DNA of 64,000 nucleotides from an uncultured Desulfovibrio sp. (lineage in GTDB: Bacteria; Desulfobacterota; Desulfovibrionia; Desulfovibrionales; Desulfovibrionaceae). A program made the position numbers and the translations under genes. Below the pieces are notes generated by a model that ran no database searches, had not been told where the DNA came from, and saw only the letters and a program-made list of their open reading frames with translations. Location of the stretch: positions 1,297 through 65,296 of the forward strand of contig CAJUMQ010000009.1 in assembly GCA_910587035.1 (NCBI GenBank). The letters are read 5' to 3'. Shown piece by piece: positions 25,268-33,721 of the stretch (position 1 is its first letter; each line of letters opens with the position of its first letter).

Positions 25268-27109
25268 TTAACGATCGGCATCGCCGATCTGCTTTTTTTC
25301 TGTCTCGCGCAAGCGAAGCCCCAGCTCTCCAAGCTGTGTGGAATCAACAAGGCCTGGAGCATCTGTGAGCAGGCATACAGCTTTTTGCGTCTTTGGAAAT
25401 GCTATCACATCCCTGATGCTTTGCGCGTTGGCAAGTATCATCACGAGCCTGTCCAGTCCAAAGGCGATTCCGCCATGGGGAGGCGCGCCATGTTCCAAAG
25501 CTTTCAGTAAAAATCCGAACTGCGTTTCGGCCTGTTCCCGAGTGAAGCCCAGGGCCTCAAACATGTCATTCTGCATGGAGGCAGAATGAATGCGAATTGA
25601 GCCGCCACCCACCTCATTGCCATTGAGCACCATGTCATAGGCGCGGGCTTTGACATTGGCGGGATCAGCAGCCATCTTTTGCAAATCGTTCCCGGCTGGC
25701 GATGTGAAGGGATGATGGCAGGCCACATAGCGCTTTTGCTCCTCGCTGTACTCAAAGAGCGGAAAATCCGTAACCCAGAGGAAATTATATGTATTTTCGG
25801 GAATGAGGCCATGTTCCCGGGCAAGCTGCACACGCAGATTGCCAAGGGCGGTATTGACCACTGCCGGCTCGCCGGCCTGGAAAAAGACAATATCGCCAGT
25901 TTCGAGCTGCAGCTCTTTGGTTAGCCCCGCGCGCTCCTCGGCAGACAGAAATTTGGCAATGGGAGATTGCCATTCATCGGGTCTGATTTTTATCCAGGCC
26001 AGCCCGCGGGCGCCATAGATTTTGACGAATTCGGTAAGTTCGTCAATTTCCTTGCGTGTAAATTTTTCGCCACCTGGAAAGCGCAGGGCCTTCACCAGTT
26101 TGGACGAGCTGAAAAGCTTGAACTCGGAATTTTTAACTATTGCGGTAACATCATGCAGTTCGAGGCCAAAACGGGTATCTGGCTTGTCCACGCCGTATTT
26201 GGCCATGGCCTCGGTCCATGTCATGCGGGGAAATGGCAATGCCAGGTCAATGCCCATGGCGTCATGAAATACCTGCCGCATCAGGCCCTCGGCAATTTTC
26301 ATGACCCCATCTTCATCCACAAAGCTCATTTCCATGTCTATTTGTGTAAATTCGGGCTGCCTGTCCGCGCGCAGGTCCTCGTCCCGGAAACAGCGCACAA
26401 TCTGAAAATAACGTTCTATGCCCCCAACCATCAATAATTGCTTGAAGAGCTGCGGCGACTGGGGCAATGCATAAAACTGGCCGGGATTTAGGCGGCTGGG
26501 CACAAGAAAATCGCGCGCTCCCTCTGGCGTTGATTTTGTCAGAACCGGAGTTTCAACCTCAATGAAGCCATTGTCATCCAGATAGGAACGCACGGCTTTG
26601 ATGACCTTGTGCCGCAAACGCAGCGACCGCTGCATGCGCGGGCGTCTTAGATCAAGAAAACGCCATGCCAGGCGGAGATTTTCCGCGGCATCACATCTAT
26701 CCTCCACAGCAAAGGGAGGAGTTTTGGATGTGTTTAGCAGTTTCCAGTCGCTGACCACAACCTCAACTTCACCGGTTGCCATGTCTGGATTGACCATGCC
26801 CTCAGGCCTTGGGCGCACCTTGCCCTTTATGGCAAGCACATACTCGCTGCGGAGAATGTGCGCCTTTTCATGGGCAAGCGGGGCGGCTTCCGGGCTGAAA
26901 ACAACCTGGGTCAAGCCGTCCTTGTCTCGCAAATCGACAAAAATCAGGCCGCCATGATCCCTTCTGTACTGCACCCAGCCCATGAGGCAGACTTCGCGGC
27001 CATTATCACCAATGCCGAGCTCACCGCAGCCATGTGTGCGCGTCCAGCCTTCCAGATCGGATATGAACTGCTGATGCTCTTTTTGTATATCCTGATTTTG
27101 CTCATTCAT
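25268..27109 (-). CDS. aspS: Aspartyl-tRNA synthetase
   Basis: Class II synthetase charging tRNA-Asp (or also tRNA-Asn if a Gat amidotransferase exists elsewhere). It has the N-terminal OB-fold (VCLMGWVQYRRDHGGLIFVDLRD), class II motif 2 (FRDEDLRADRQPEFTQIDMEMSF), the bacterial GAD insertion, and motif 3 (GIAFGLDRLVM). 613 residues is the usual bacterial length. It is preceded by hisS with a 57-base gap; the hisS-aspS pair is common. Confidence 0.96.
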   Translation of the reverse strand: MNEQNQDIQKEHQQFISDLEGWTRTHGCGELGIGDNGREVCLMGWVQYRRDHGGLIFVDLRDKDGLTQVVFSPEAAPLAHEKAHILRSEYVLAIKGKVRPRPEGMVNPDMATGEVEVVVSDWKLLNTSKTPPFAVEDRCDAAENLRLAWRFLDLRRPRMQRSLRLRHKVIKAVRSYLDDNGFIEVETPVLTKSTPEGARDFLVPSRLNPGQFYALPQSPQLFKQLLMVGGIERYFQIVRCFRDEDLRADRQPEFTQIDMEMSFVDEDGVMKIAEGLMRQVFHDAMGIDLALPFPRMTWTEAMAKYGVDKPDTRFGLELHDVTAIVKNSEFKLFSSSKLVKALRFPGGEKFTRKEIDELTEFVKIYGARGLAWIKIRPDEWQSPIAKFLSAEERAGLTKELQLETGDIVFFQAGEPAVVNTALGNLRVQLAREHGLIPENTYNFLWVTDFPLFEYSEEQKRYVACHHPFTSPAGNDLQKMAADPANVKARAYDMVLNGNEVGGGSIRIHSASMQNDMFEALGFTREQAETQFGFLLKALEHGAPPHGGIAFGLDRLVMILANAQSIRDVIAFPKTQKAVCLLTDAPGLVDSTQLGELGLRLRETEKKQIGDADR

Positions 27110-27166
27110 TTTTATGCCGCCCTTGTTTGTTGGCCGATTGCAGGTATTGAAGCCGGTACCAGAATC

Positions 27167-28438
27167 TTATGCTTTTTCTGGCATATTCAGGGCTTTTGCA
27201 AGCCCTGCGCACAAATCATCCTGGCTCAGGCCTGTTTGCCGGCCTGTTTCCATATCCTTTAGGGTTATGCTGTTGCTGGCGGCTTCGTCCGGTCCCAAAA
27301 TGAGGCATATCCTTGCGCCGGAATGGGAAACCCTGCGCATAAGCCCCTTAAAACCGCCATCCTCATAATTCATTTCGCCAAAAAAGCCAGCTTTGCGCAG
27401 GGTTTGCGCCAGTTCGAATGCTCTTGGCCTTTGCTCTGCCTGAATACTGAGCATATAAAAATCAAGTGGCCTGTTTTCCGGTTCGGGCATGAGCAGGGCC
27501 AGCCTTTCCATGCCGCAGGCAAAGCCCACACCCGGCACATCCGCCCCTCCAAGCTGGGCAATAAGACCGTCATAACGGCCACCTCCGGCGACAGCCGTCT
27601 GGGCGCCTATCTCATTGCTGACAACCTCAAAAGTGGTGCGGCAATAATAGTCAAGACCGCGCACAAGATTGTGATCCACCTCAAAATCAACATTTCGGGA
27701 ACTCAGCAGCTCTGTCACAACATCAAAATGCTGCCTGCATTCCTCGCAGTTATGATCGAGAAGTCTGGGAGCGGCAGCTGCGAGCTCGCGGCAATGCGGC
27801 TGTTTGCAGTCCAGTACCCGGAGGGGGTTGGAATCCATGCGCCTGCGGCAGTCATCGCAAAATGCCTCCCCAGCCTGTGAATGTAAATATTCACCCAGAA
27901 GCCGCATATATGCCGGACGGCATTTTTTACAGCCAAGGGAATTAATTTTCAGCTTTAGCGAGCGAATATCGATAGCCTCTAGAAAATTGAGAAGCATGCA
28001 GATGAGCTCGGCATCGGCATAGGGGCTCTGGCTGCCAAGGCATTCACAATTAATCTGGTGAAACTGCCGCATCCGTCCCTTCTGAGGCCTTTCATAACGA
28101 AACATTGGCCCTATGGTAAACAGACGCGCAACCGGATTGTTGCGATCGAGACTCTCCTCAAGAAAAGCGCGCATCACTCCGGCAGTGGCCTCGGGCCTCA
28201 GGGTGATGGATCTGCCCTTGCGATCGGGAAAGGTGAACATCTCCTTTTGCACCACATCGGTCTCTGTGCCAATGGAGCGCAAAAAAAGGCCTGTCTGCTC
28301 AAGAACAGGCGTTCTTAATTCATTGAAACCATATTTGGCGAATGTATTTCTGGCGCAGCTTTCCATTATGTTAAATCGCGCCACATCCTGGCCATAAATA
28401 TCCGCAAAACCCTTTACCCTTTTAAAAATGCCGCTCAT
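27167..28438 (-). CDS. hisS: Histidyl-tRNA synthetase
   Basis: Class II synthetase for tRNA-His. Motif 1 region TPVLEQTGLFLRS, motif 2 FRYERPQKGRMRQFHQ, the histidine-A region GLDYYCRTTFEV and motif 3 GVGFACGMERL are visible, followed by the anticodon-binding domain. There is a Cys-rich insertion between motif 2 and histidine A (GCKKCRPAY, CDDCRRRM, CEECRQHF), found in many bacterial HisRS proteins. 423 residues. Confidence 0.95.
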   Translation of the reverse strand: MSGIFKRVKGFADIYGQDVARFNIMESCARNTFAKYGFNELRTPVLEQTGLFLRSIGTETDVVQKEMFTFPDRKGRSITLRPEATAGVMRAFLEESLDRNNPVARLFTIGPMFRYERPQKGRMRQFHQINCECLGSQSPYADAELICMLLNFLEAIDIRSLKLKINSLGCKKCRPAYMRLLGEYLHSQAGEAFCDDCRRRMDSNPLRVLDCKQPHCRELAAAAPRLLDHNCEECRQHFDVVTELLSSRNVDFEVDHNLVRGLDYYCRTTFEVVSNEIGAQTAVAGGGRYDGLIAQLGGADVPGVGFACGMERLALLMPEPENRPLDFYMLSIQAEQRPRAFELAQTLRKAGFFGEMNYEDGGFKGLMRRVSHSGARICLILGPDEAASNSITLKDMETGRQTGLSQDDLCAGLAKALNMPEKA

Positions 28439-28478
28439 CTTCCAAATTCCTTAGCAAATATGCGCCTTTTACAACTCA

Positions 28479-29882
28479 TTATTTTGTGGCGCTGCCACAG
28501 GCTTCAAGGGCTTCCTTGCGACAGCTCTCGCATGGCACACAATAATCCCCATTAAAGCAGGCCAGACAATAGCTGTCCGAATGCATGACAGAACGCAGCA
28601 AGCCATCGATGCTCAAATAGTGGAGGGAATCCACATCGAGCTTTTTCATTATTTCATCCATTTCGCACTGGGCGGCTATGAGTTCGCCTCTTCTGGGAAA
28701 ATCCACACCATAATGACAGGGAAAACGCACCGGCGGACTGGAGATGCGTATGTGCACCTCTTTTGCACCAAGCTCACGCAGTTTTTTGACACGGGTCATC
28801 ATTGTGGTGCCGCGCACAATGGAATCATCCACAATACATATGCGTTTGCCGTCAATCATTGCCCGAACTGGATTGATTTTAACGCGGACGCCGAAATTGC
28901 GCATGGTCTGGGTAGGCTGGATGAATGTCCTGCCCACATAATGATTGCGTATCATGGCATGTTCGTATGGCAATTCCGCGCATTGGGCAAAACCAACAGC
29001 CGGATACACGCCGGAATCAGGAAAAGGCATGATAAAATCCACATCCGGAGTAGATTCATAGGCCAGCTGCCAGCCCATCTGTTTACGGCATACATAAACC
29101 TGTTCATTGAAGACATAGGAATCCGGCCGGGCGAAATAGACCAGCTCAAAGATACATTGGCGGGGCTTTTTGGGAAATTCTCCAGAAAGCCGCAAACTGT
29201 GCTCCCCGCTTGCATCAACAACAAAGAGCTCGCCAGGTTCTATGCTCCGCTCATATTCCGCTTCCAGCAGATCAAAGGCGCAAGTCTCGGAAGCAATGAC
29301 AGGGCTGTTGCCCAGCCTACCCAGAGCCAGCGGGTGAAAGCCGTAGGGATCGCGGACTGCCAGGAGCGTGTTGCCAGAAATGATCACAAAACAGTATGCG
29401 CCTTTCAGGCGGCTACAGGCTGTGCGCACAGCATCGATGGGACTCTCGTCGCGCATGGCCCGCACAAGCAGATGCAAAAAAACCTCGCTGTCATTGCCGG
29501 TGGAAAATATGGCACCCTCATTTTCCAGCTCTTCCCGCAATTCAGCAGCATTGACCAGATTGCCATTATGCGCGAGGCAAATGTCGCACCCTTTAAAATG
29601 TGCCAGCAATGGCTGCGCATTGCGGGGCGAACTTTTGCCCGTGGTTGAGTATCGCACATGGCCGATGGCAGTTTTTCCTGGCAGGGCGGCAAGGGAACTT
29701 TCCGAAAAAACATCGGGAACGAGGCCCATGCCCTTGTGCATGTGCATTATGCCATTATCCAGCGTGACAATCCCGGCGCTTTCCTGGCCGCGATGCTGCT
29801 GGGCATAGAGCCCAAAATAAGCAAGTCTGGCGGCATCATCATGATCATAAATTCCAAAAAGGCCACATTCGTGAGCTATCAT
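28479..29882 (-). CDS. purF: Amidophosphoribosyltransferase
   Basis: Commits PRPP to purine synthesis using glutamine-derived ammonia. The N-terminal glutaminase domain begins after a five-residue leader at Cys6 (ECGLFGIY), with QQHRGQESAGI and LAHNGNLVN. The C-terminal phosphoribosyltransferase domain has the PRPP loop as CIVDDSIVRGTTM. A Cys pattern near the end (SYCLACFNGDYCVPCESC) fits the Fe-S-containing subgroup. It follows the TPR lipoprotein gene directly. Confidence 0.95.
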   Translation of the reverse strand: MIAHECGLFGIYDHDDAARLAYFGLYAQQHRGQESAGIVTLDNGIMHMHKGMGLVPDVFSESSLAALPGKTAIGHVRYSTTGKSSPRNAQPLLAHFKGCDICLAHNGNLVNAAELREELENEGAIFSTGNDSEVFLHLLVRAMRDESPIDAVRTACSRLKGAYCFVIISGNTLLAVRDPYGFHPLALGRLGNSPVIASETCAFDLLEAEYERSIEPGELFVVDASGEHSLRLSGEFPKKPRQCIFELVYFARPDSYVFNEQVYVCRKQMGWQLAYESTPDVDFIMPFPDSGVYPAVGFAQCAELPYEHAMIRNHYVGRTFIQPTQTMRNFGVRVKINPVRAMIDGKRICIVDDSIVRGTTMMTRVKKLRELGAKEVHIRISSPPVRFPCHYGVDFPRRGELIAAQCEMDEIMKKLDVDSLHYLSIDGLLRSVMHSDSYCLACFNGDYCVPCESCRKEALEACGSATK

Positions 29883-29883
29883 C

Positions 29884-30699
29884 TTAGTTATTCTTTTTAT
29901 CCTGAACTGATTTTTTCAGGTGTTGAATTCTGTTGTCCATCACCGCGGGATTGGGATAGCTGTCCCTGGCTTGCTCGAACTGGCCAAGAGCTTCGACAAA
30001 CTGCCCCATCTGCTCAAGCGCATCCGCGCGCATGTATCCGGCAATGCCAGAAACCTCACGATCCGGGGCCGAATCAAGTATCTGCTGGCAAAGATCGGCC
30101 ACTTCCTCCCAGCGTTCTCTTGCCATGTTGGCATCAGCCAAATCCAGCATGCAATAAATTTTGTCATGATCCGGCACAGGCAGGGCAAGACATTGCTGCA
30201 ATGTCTCCTCCCCAGCCTCAAAATGCCTCTGTACAAATTGCATGGCAGCAAGATTGCGCAAGCCATTTATCCGATCATTATCTCCGATATCCGCAAGATC
30301 AATATATGCCGTCCAGGCCTCCGCGGCATTGCTGTAATGGCGCAGCAGAGTGTTATACCTTGCCATCTGGGTAAGAATGTCGGCCAGTCTGGGCTCATCG
30401 TTCTCATATTCAACTCGCATGGCCTCCAGACATTCCAGACTAGCCCTCGGTTCCTGGCTATTGGCGTTTATGGACTTTAAAAGCAGTTCCCAAGCTGCCC
30501 AGCGCCTGTCAGGATTTTGCTCATCCTGGAGGTATCTTTCAAGCAGCCTCTCGGCAAGTGGCATGTTGCGGGCGCCATAGGCCTCCCTCGCCATGCTCAG
30601 ATCATCGGCAATTATGTCATCGGTCCGGCAGGCGCCAAGCATGGTGGCTGCAACAAGTATGGCGGCTGCCAATATGCGCGTCATTTTGCTAGTCTTCAT
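29884..30699 (-). CDS. TPR-repeat lipoprotein
   Basis: A predicted lipoprotein with a Lys-containing signal peptide and lipobox LGAC (Cys about residue 24), followed by helical TPR-like repeats: AREAYGARNMPLAERLLERYL, ARYNTLLRHYSNAAEAWTAYI and ADALEQMGQFVEALGQFEQARDSYP. Probably faces the periplasm and acts as a protein-binding scaffold. The ATG at 30699 overlaps the gyrA stop by 11 bases; an ATG at 30684 is also possible. A TPR protein gene after gyrA matches the Desulfovibrio gene order as I remember it. Confidence 0.82.
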   Translation of the reverse strand: MKTSKMTRILAAAILVAATMLGACRTDDIIADDLSMAREAYGARNMPLAERLLERYLQDEQNPDRRWAAWELLLKSINANSQEPRASLECLEAMRVEYENDEPRLADILTQMARYNTLLRHYSNAAEAWTAYIDLADIGDNDRINGLRNLAAMQFVQRHFEAGEETLQQCLALPVPDHDKIYCMLDLADANMARERWEEVADLCQQILDSAPDREVSGIAGYMRADALEQMGQFVEALGQFEQARDSYPNPAVMDNRIQHLKKSVQDKKNN

Positions 30700-33235
30700 T
30701 GTCCGGGTCGCTGGCCGAGCCTGCAGCCAGATTATCGTCCTCGGCCCTTACGGCTTCCACCACCTCTGTCTCCTGCTCCCGGCTGAGATGCTGATCCATA
30801 TCCTCAACCCTGTCAAAGCCGATTACCCGGGCACCTTCATCCATGCGCACCACAATGACACCGGATGTGGCCCGGCCCTTGCTGCCTATTTCATTGGCGC
30901 CAACTCTCACAACCTTGTTTGCAGATGTCAAAAGCACCAGGCTGTCACCATCGCGCACCGGCATGGCGCCCACTACTGGGCCAGTTTTACCTGTAACCTT
31001 GAAGTTGATTATGCCCTTGCCGCCCCTGGTCTGAAGCCGGTACAAATCCACCCTCGTGCGCTTGCCATAGCCGTTGGCGGAGACAGACATGATTTTGGTT
31101 GTCTGGTCATCCGGTCTGAGTACAACTGCGGCCACAACCATGTCCTGCCTGCGCAGGGCGATACCTTTCACGCCACTGGCAATCCTGCCCATGGCTCTTA
31201 TGTCGTCGCAGGAAAAACGAATGGCAAAACCATCGGCTGTGGCCAGCACAATGTGGCTGTCCGCGGCTATGGACCGCACCACCACAAGCTCGTCATCATC
31301 CCTGAGGCCCACCGCCATGATGCCAGTTTTGCGGCTTCTGGCATACAGGGAGGCGGAACTTCTTTTGACCATGCCCTTTCTGGTGACAAAGAGGAAAAAA
31401 TTGTCTTCCGAGAATTCGCGCAGGGCAAGCACTGTTGTAACCCATTCGCCGCTCTCAAGCGGCAAAAGATTGTTGATGTGCGCTCCTTTTGCCGTGCGGC
31501 TGCCTTCCGGAACCTGATGGACCCGCATCTGATGCATGCGGCCCTTGTTTGTGAAAAGGCAAAGATACTGGTGGTTGCTTGTTGTCAGAAATTCCTGCAC
31601 ATAATCATCTTCAGCGGTCTGAAGCGCGGCGACTCCTTTGCCCCCGCGTTTCTGCTGCTGGTAATTTTCGAGATTGGTGCGCTTCATATAGCCGCGCCGG
31701 GAAAGGGTAATCACCACGTCATCATCTGGAATCAAGTCCTCGATATCTATGCCCACAGGGCTTTCGCAGATAATTTCGGTTTTTCTCGGAGTGGCGAAAG
31801 TATCCTTGATTTCCCTTATTTCCCGCTCAATTTCATTTCTCAAAATGCTGGCATCTTCCAGAATTGAGGTGAGGAAACTGATTTTATTCAAGAGCTCCTC
31901 ATATTCCGCCTGCAGTTCCTCCCTCTGCAAGCCTGTAAGCCTTTGCAGGCGCATGTCAAGAATGGCCTTGGCCTGCACCTCCGTGAAGGAAAAGGCATCG
32001 ATCAGTTTTACACGCGCCTCATCGGGATTGGCCGAGGAGCGGATGAGAGCTATGACCTCATCTATGTGATCAATGGCTACCCGCAGACCCTCAAGTATAT
32101 GCGCCCTTGCCCTGGCTTTTTCCAGATCATAGCGGGTGCGTCGTATCACCACCTCCCTTCTGTGATCCACAAAGCAGCCAAGGGCTGTTTTAAGATTTAG
32201 CAGAACCGGCCGGTTATCGGCAACAGCCAGCATGTTTATGCCAAAACTTGTCTCAAGGGGGGTGAACTTGTAAAGGGAGTTTATTACAATATCCGGAATA
32301 ACACCGCGCTTGAGATCCGCAACTATTCTTATGCCCTTGCGATCGGATTCATCACGAAGGTCAACTATGCCATCAATCTTGCGATCATTTACCAATGCCG
32401 CGATCTTTTCCACAAGGGATGACTTGTTCAAGCCATAGGGAATTTCAGAAATGACAATGGACTGCAGGCCTTTTTTGCGTTCCTCCAAAAAAATGCGGCC
32501 GCGCACTTTCACTGTGCCCCTGCCAGTGTGGTAGGCATCCGAAAGGCCCTTGCCGGCATAGATGGAACCAGCAGTGGGAAAATCTGGACCTTTAACATAT
32601 TTCATCAGCTCGCCTATGCTGATTTCCGGATTTTCCAGAAGAGCCAGGAGCGCGTCACACAATTCGCCAAGATTGTGGGGTGGAATATTGGTGGCCATGC
32701 CCACAGCTATGCCGGATGAGCCATTGAGCAGCAGATTTGGCACCCTGGTGGGCATCACCTCGGGCTCGGCCAGGGTATTGTCATAATTGGGCCGAAAATC
32801 CACAGTCTCCTTGTCAAGATCGGCCAGAAACTCCTGGGCCAGCCTGGACATGCGGACTTCAGTATATCGCATGGCTGCGGGAGAATCGCCATCAATTGAG
32901 CCAAAATTGCCCTGTCCATCCACCAGCGGATCGCGCATGGAAAAGTCCTGGGCCATGCGTACCAGGGCATCATAAACAGCCGCATCGCCATGGGGATGAT
33001 ATTTGCCTATGACATCGCCAACAATGCGGGCTGATTTTTTATGGGGGCGGTTGTAATTGTTGGCAAGCTCATACTGCGCGAACATGATGCGGCGATGAAC
33101 CGGCTTCAGACCGTCCCTGGCATCAGGTATGGCGCGGCCAATGATGACCGAAAGTGAATACTCCAGATAGGACTGGCGCAGCTCTTTTTCTATATTTATT
33201 TGTGGATGGGCACCCATGCTTGACTGCGACACCAA
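30689..33235 (-). CDS. gyrA: DNA gyrase subunit A
   Basis: Breakage-reunion subunit of gyrase, which supercoils DNA with GyrB. The 848-residue protein has the winged-helix/tower N-terminal region with the catalytic Tyr in MRYTEVRMS and a C-terminal beta-pinwheel domain carrying the GyrA box as QQKRGGKG. In the quinolone-determining region, HPHGDAAVYD, the residue equivalent to E. coli Ser83 is Ala85 and the Asp87 equivalent is kept (Asp89). It lies well downstream of gyrB with a small membrane-protein gene between them. Confidence 0.96.
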   Translation of the reverse strand: MVSQSSMGAHPQINIEKELRQSYLEYSLSVIIGRAIPDARDGLKPVHRRIMFAQYELANNYNRPHKKSARIVGDVIGKYHPHGDAAVYDALVRMAQDFSMRDPLVDGQGNFGSIDGDSPAAMRYTEVRMSRLAQEFLADLDKETVDFRPNYDNTLAEPEVMPTRVPNLLLNGSSGIAVGMATNIPPHNLGELCDALLALLENPEISIGELMKYVKGPDFPTAGSIYAGKGLSDAYHTGRGTVKVRGRIFLEERKKGLQSIVISEIPYGLNKSSLVEKIAALVNDRKIDGIVDLRDESDRKGIRIVADLKRGVIPDIVINSLYKFTPLETSFGINMLAVADNRPVLLNLKTALGCFVDHRREVVIRRTRYDLEKARARAHILEGLRVAIDHIDEVIALIRSSANPDEARVKLIDAFSFTEVQAKAILDMRLQRLTGLQREELQAEYEELLNKISFLTSILEDASILRNEIEREIREIKDTFATPRKTEIICESPVGIDIEDLIPDDDVVITLSRRGYMKRTNLENYQQQKRGGKGVAALQTAEDDYVQEFLTTSNHQYLCLFTNKGRMHQMRVHQVPEGSRTAKGAHINNLLPLESGEWVTTVLALREFSEDNFFLFVTRKGMVKRSSASLYARSRKTGIMAVGLRDDDELVVVRSIAADSHIVLATADGFAIRFSCDDIRAMGRIASGVKGIALRRQDMVVAAVVLRPDDQTTKIMSVSANGYGKRTRVDLYRLQTRGGKGIINFKVTGKTGPVVGAMPVRDGDSLVLLTSANKVVRVGANEIGSKGRATSGVIVVRMDEGARVIGFDRVEDMDQHLSREQETEVVEAVRAEDDNLAAGSASDPDNED

Positions 33236-33308
33236 AACCTCGCTAATTTCTAAAAATTTAATCTTTCATCTTGTTCTGGCAATAGCCATTAAGTAAATCA
33301 GCTGCGCC

Positions 33309-33629
33309 TCAGGCTCCAATGGCGTAGCGGCCCAGCACATAGAGTCCGGCAAGAAGGAGTCCTTCCCCCAGGCATACCCTGAGCACCGATGATGCCAGTT
33401 TGCCAGTCTGCGTGGCCCAGCGGGTTGAGATAAACAGAAAGACCAGAATATTGCAAAAAAGAATCAGCAACACGGCTGGAAAAATCATGTCATAGGCATA
33501 GGGATATGCTTCCAGCTCAATGGTCAGCAGCAGACAAAACATGGCGCAGACAAGCCAGCCGCATACAGCGGCGAGCCAGCCAAGCCAGCCCCTGCCTTTT
33601 TCTTTTCCGGATATTGTTTCAGATGGCAT
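33309..33629 (-). CDS. Small three-helix membrane protein between gyrB and gyrA
   Basis: From the ATG at 33629, with GGAGG seven bases upstream, the product is 106 residues: a basic N-terminus and three hydrophobic helices (WLAAVCGWLVCAMFCLLLTI, MIFPAVLLILFCNILVFLFI, VCLGEGLLLAGLYVLG). I do not recognise a named family. It may be translated from the gyrB-gyrA transcript. The strong ribosome binding site and clean topology support a real gene. Confidence 0.7.
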   Translation of the reverse strand: MPSETISGKEKGRGWLGWLAAVCGWLVCAMFCLLLTIELEAYPYAYDMIFPAVLLILFCNILVFLFISTRWATQTGKLASSVLRVCLGEGLLLAGLYVLGRYAIGA

Positions 33630-33721
33630 CCCGCGCCTCCCGTGACGCTGCCGTTGAACTATCAATTACACTACATCAGCCAGCCGAAGATCCGGGCCGG
33701 CGTGCTTTTCAAATTATTCCA

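Noticed and set aside
28581..29648. 355-codon plus-strand frame across purF
   Set aside because: It is antisense to purF and has no ribosome binding site or domain.
30593..31867. 424-codon plus-strand frame across gyrA
   Set aside because: It is antisense to gyrA; the His-rich content reflects the complementary codons of gyrA.
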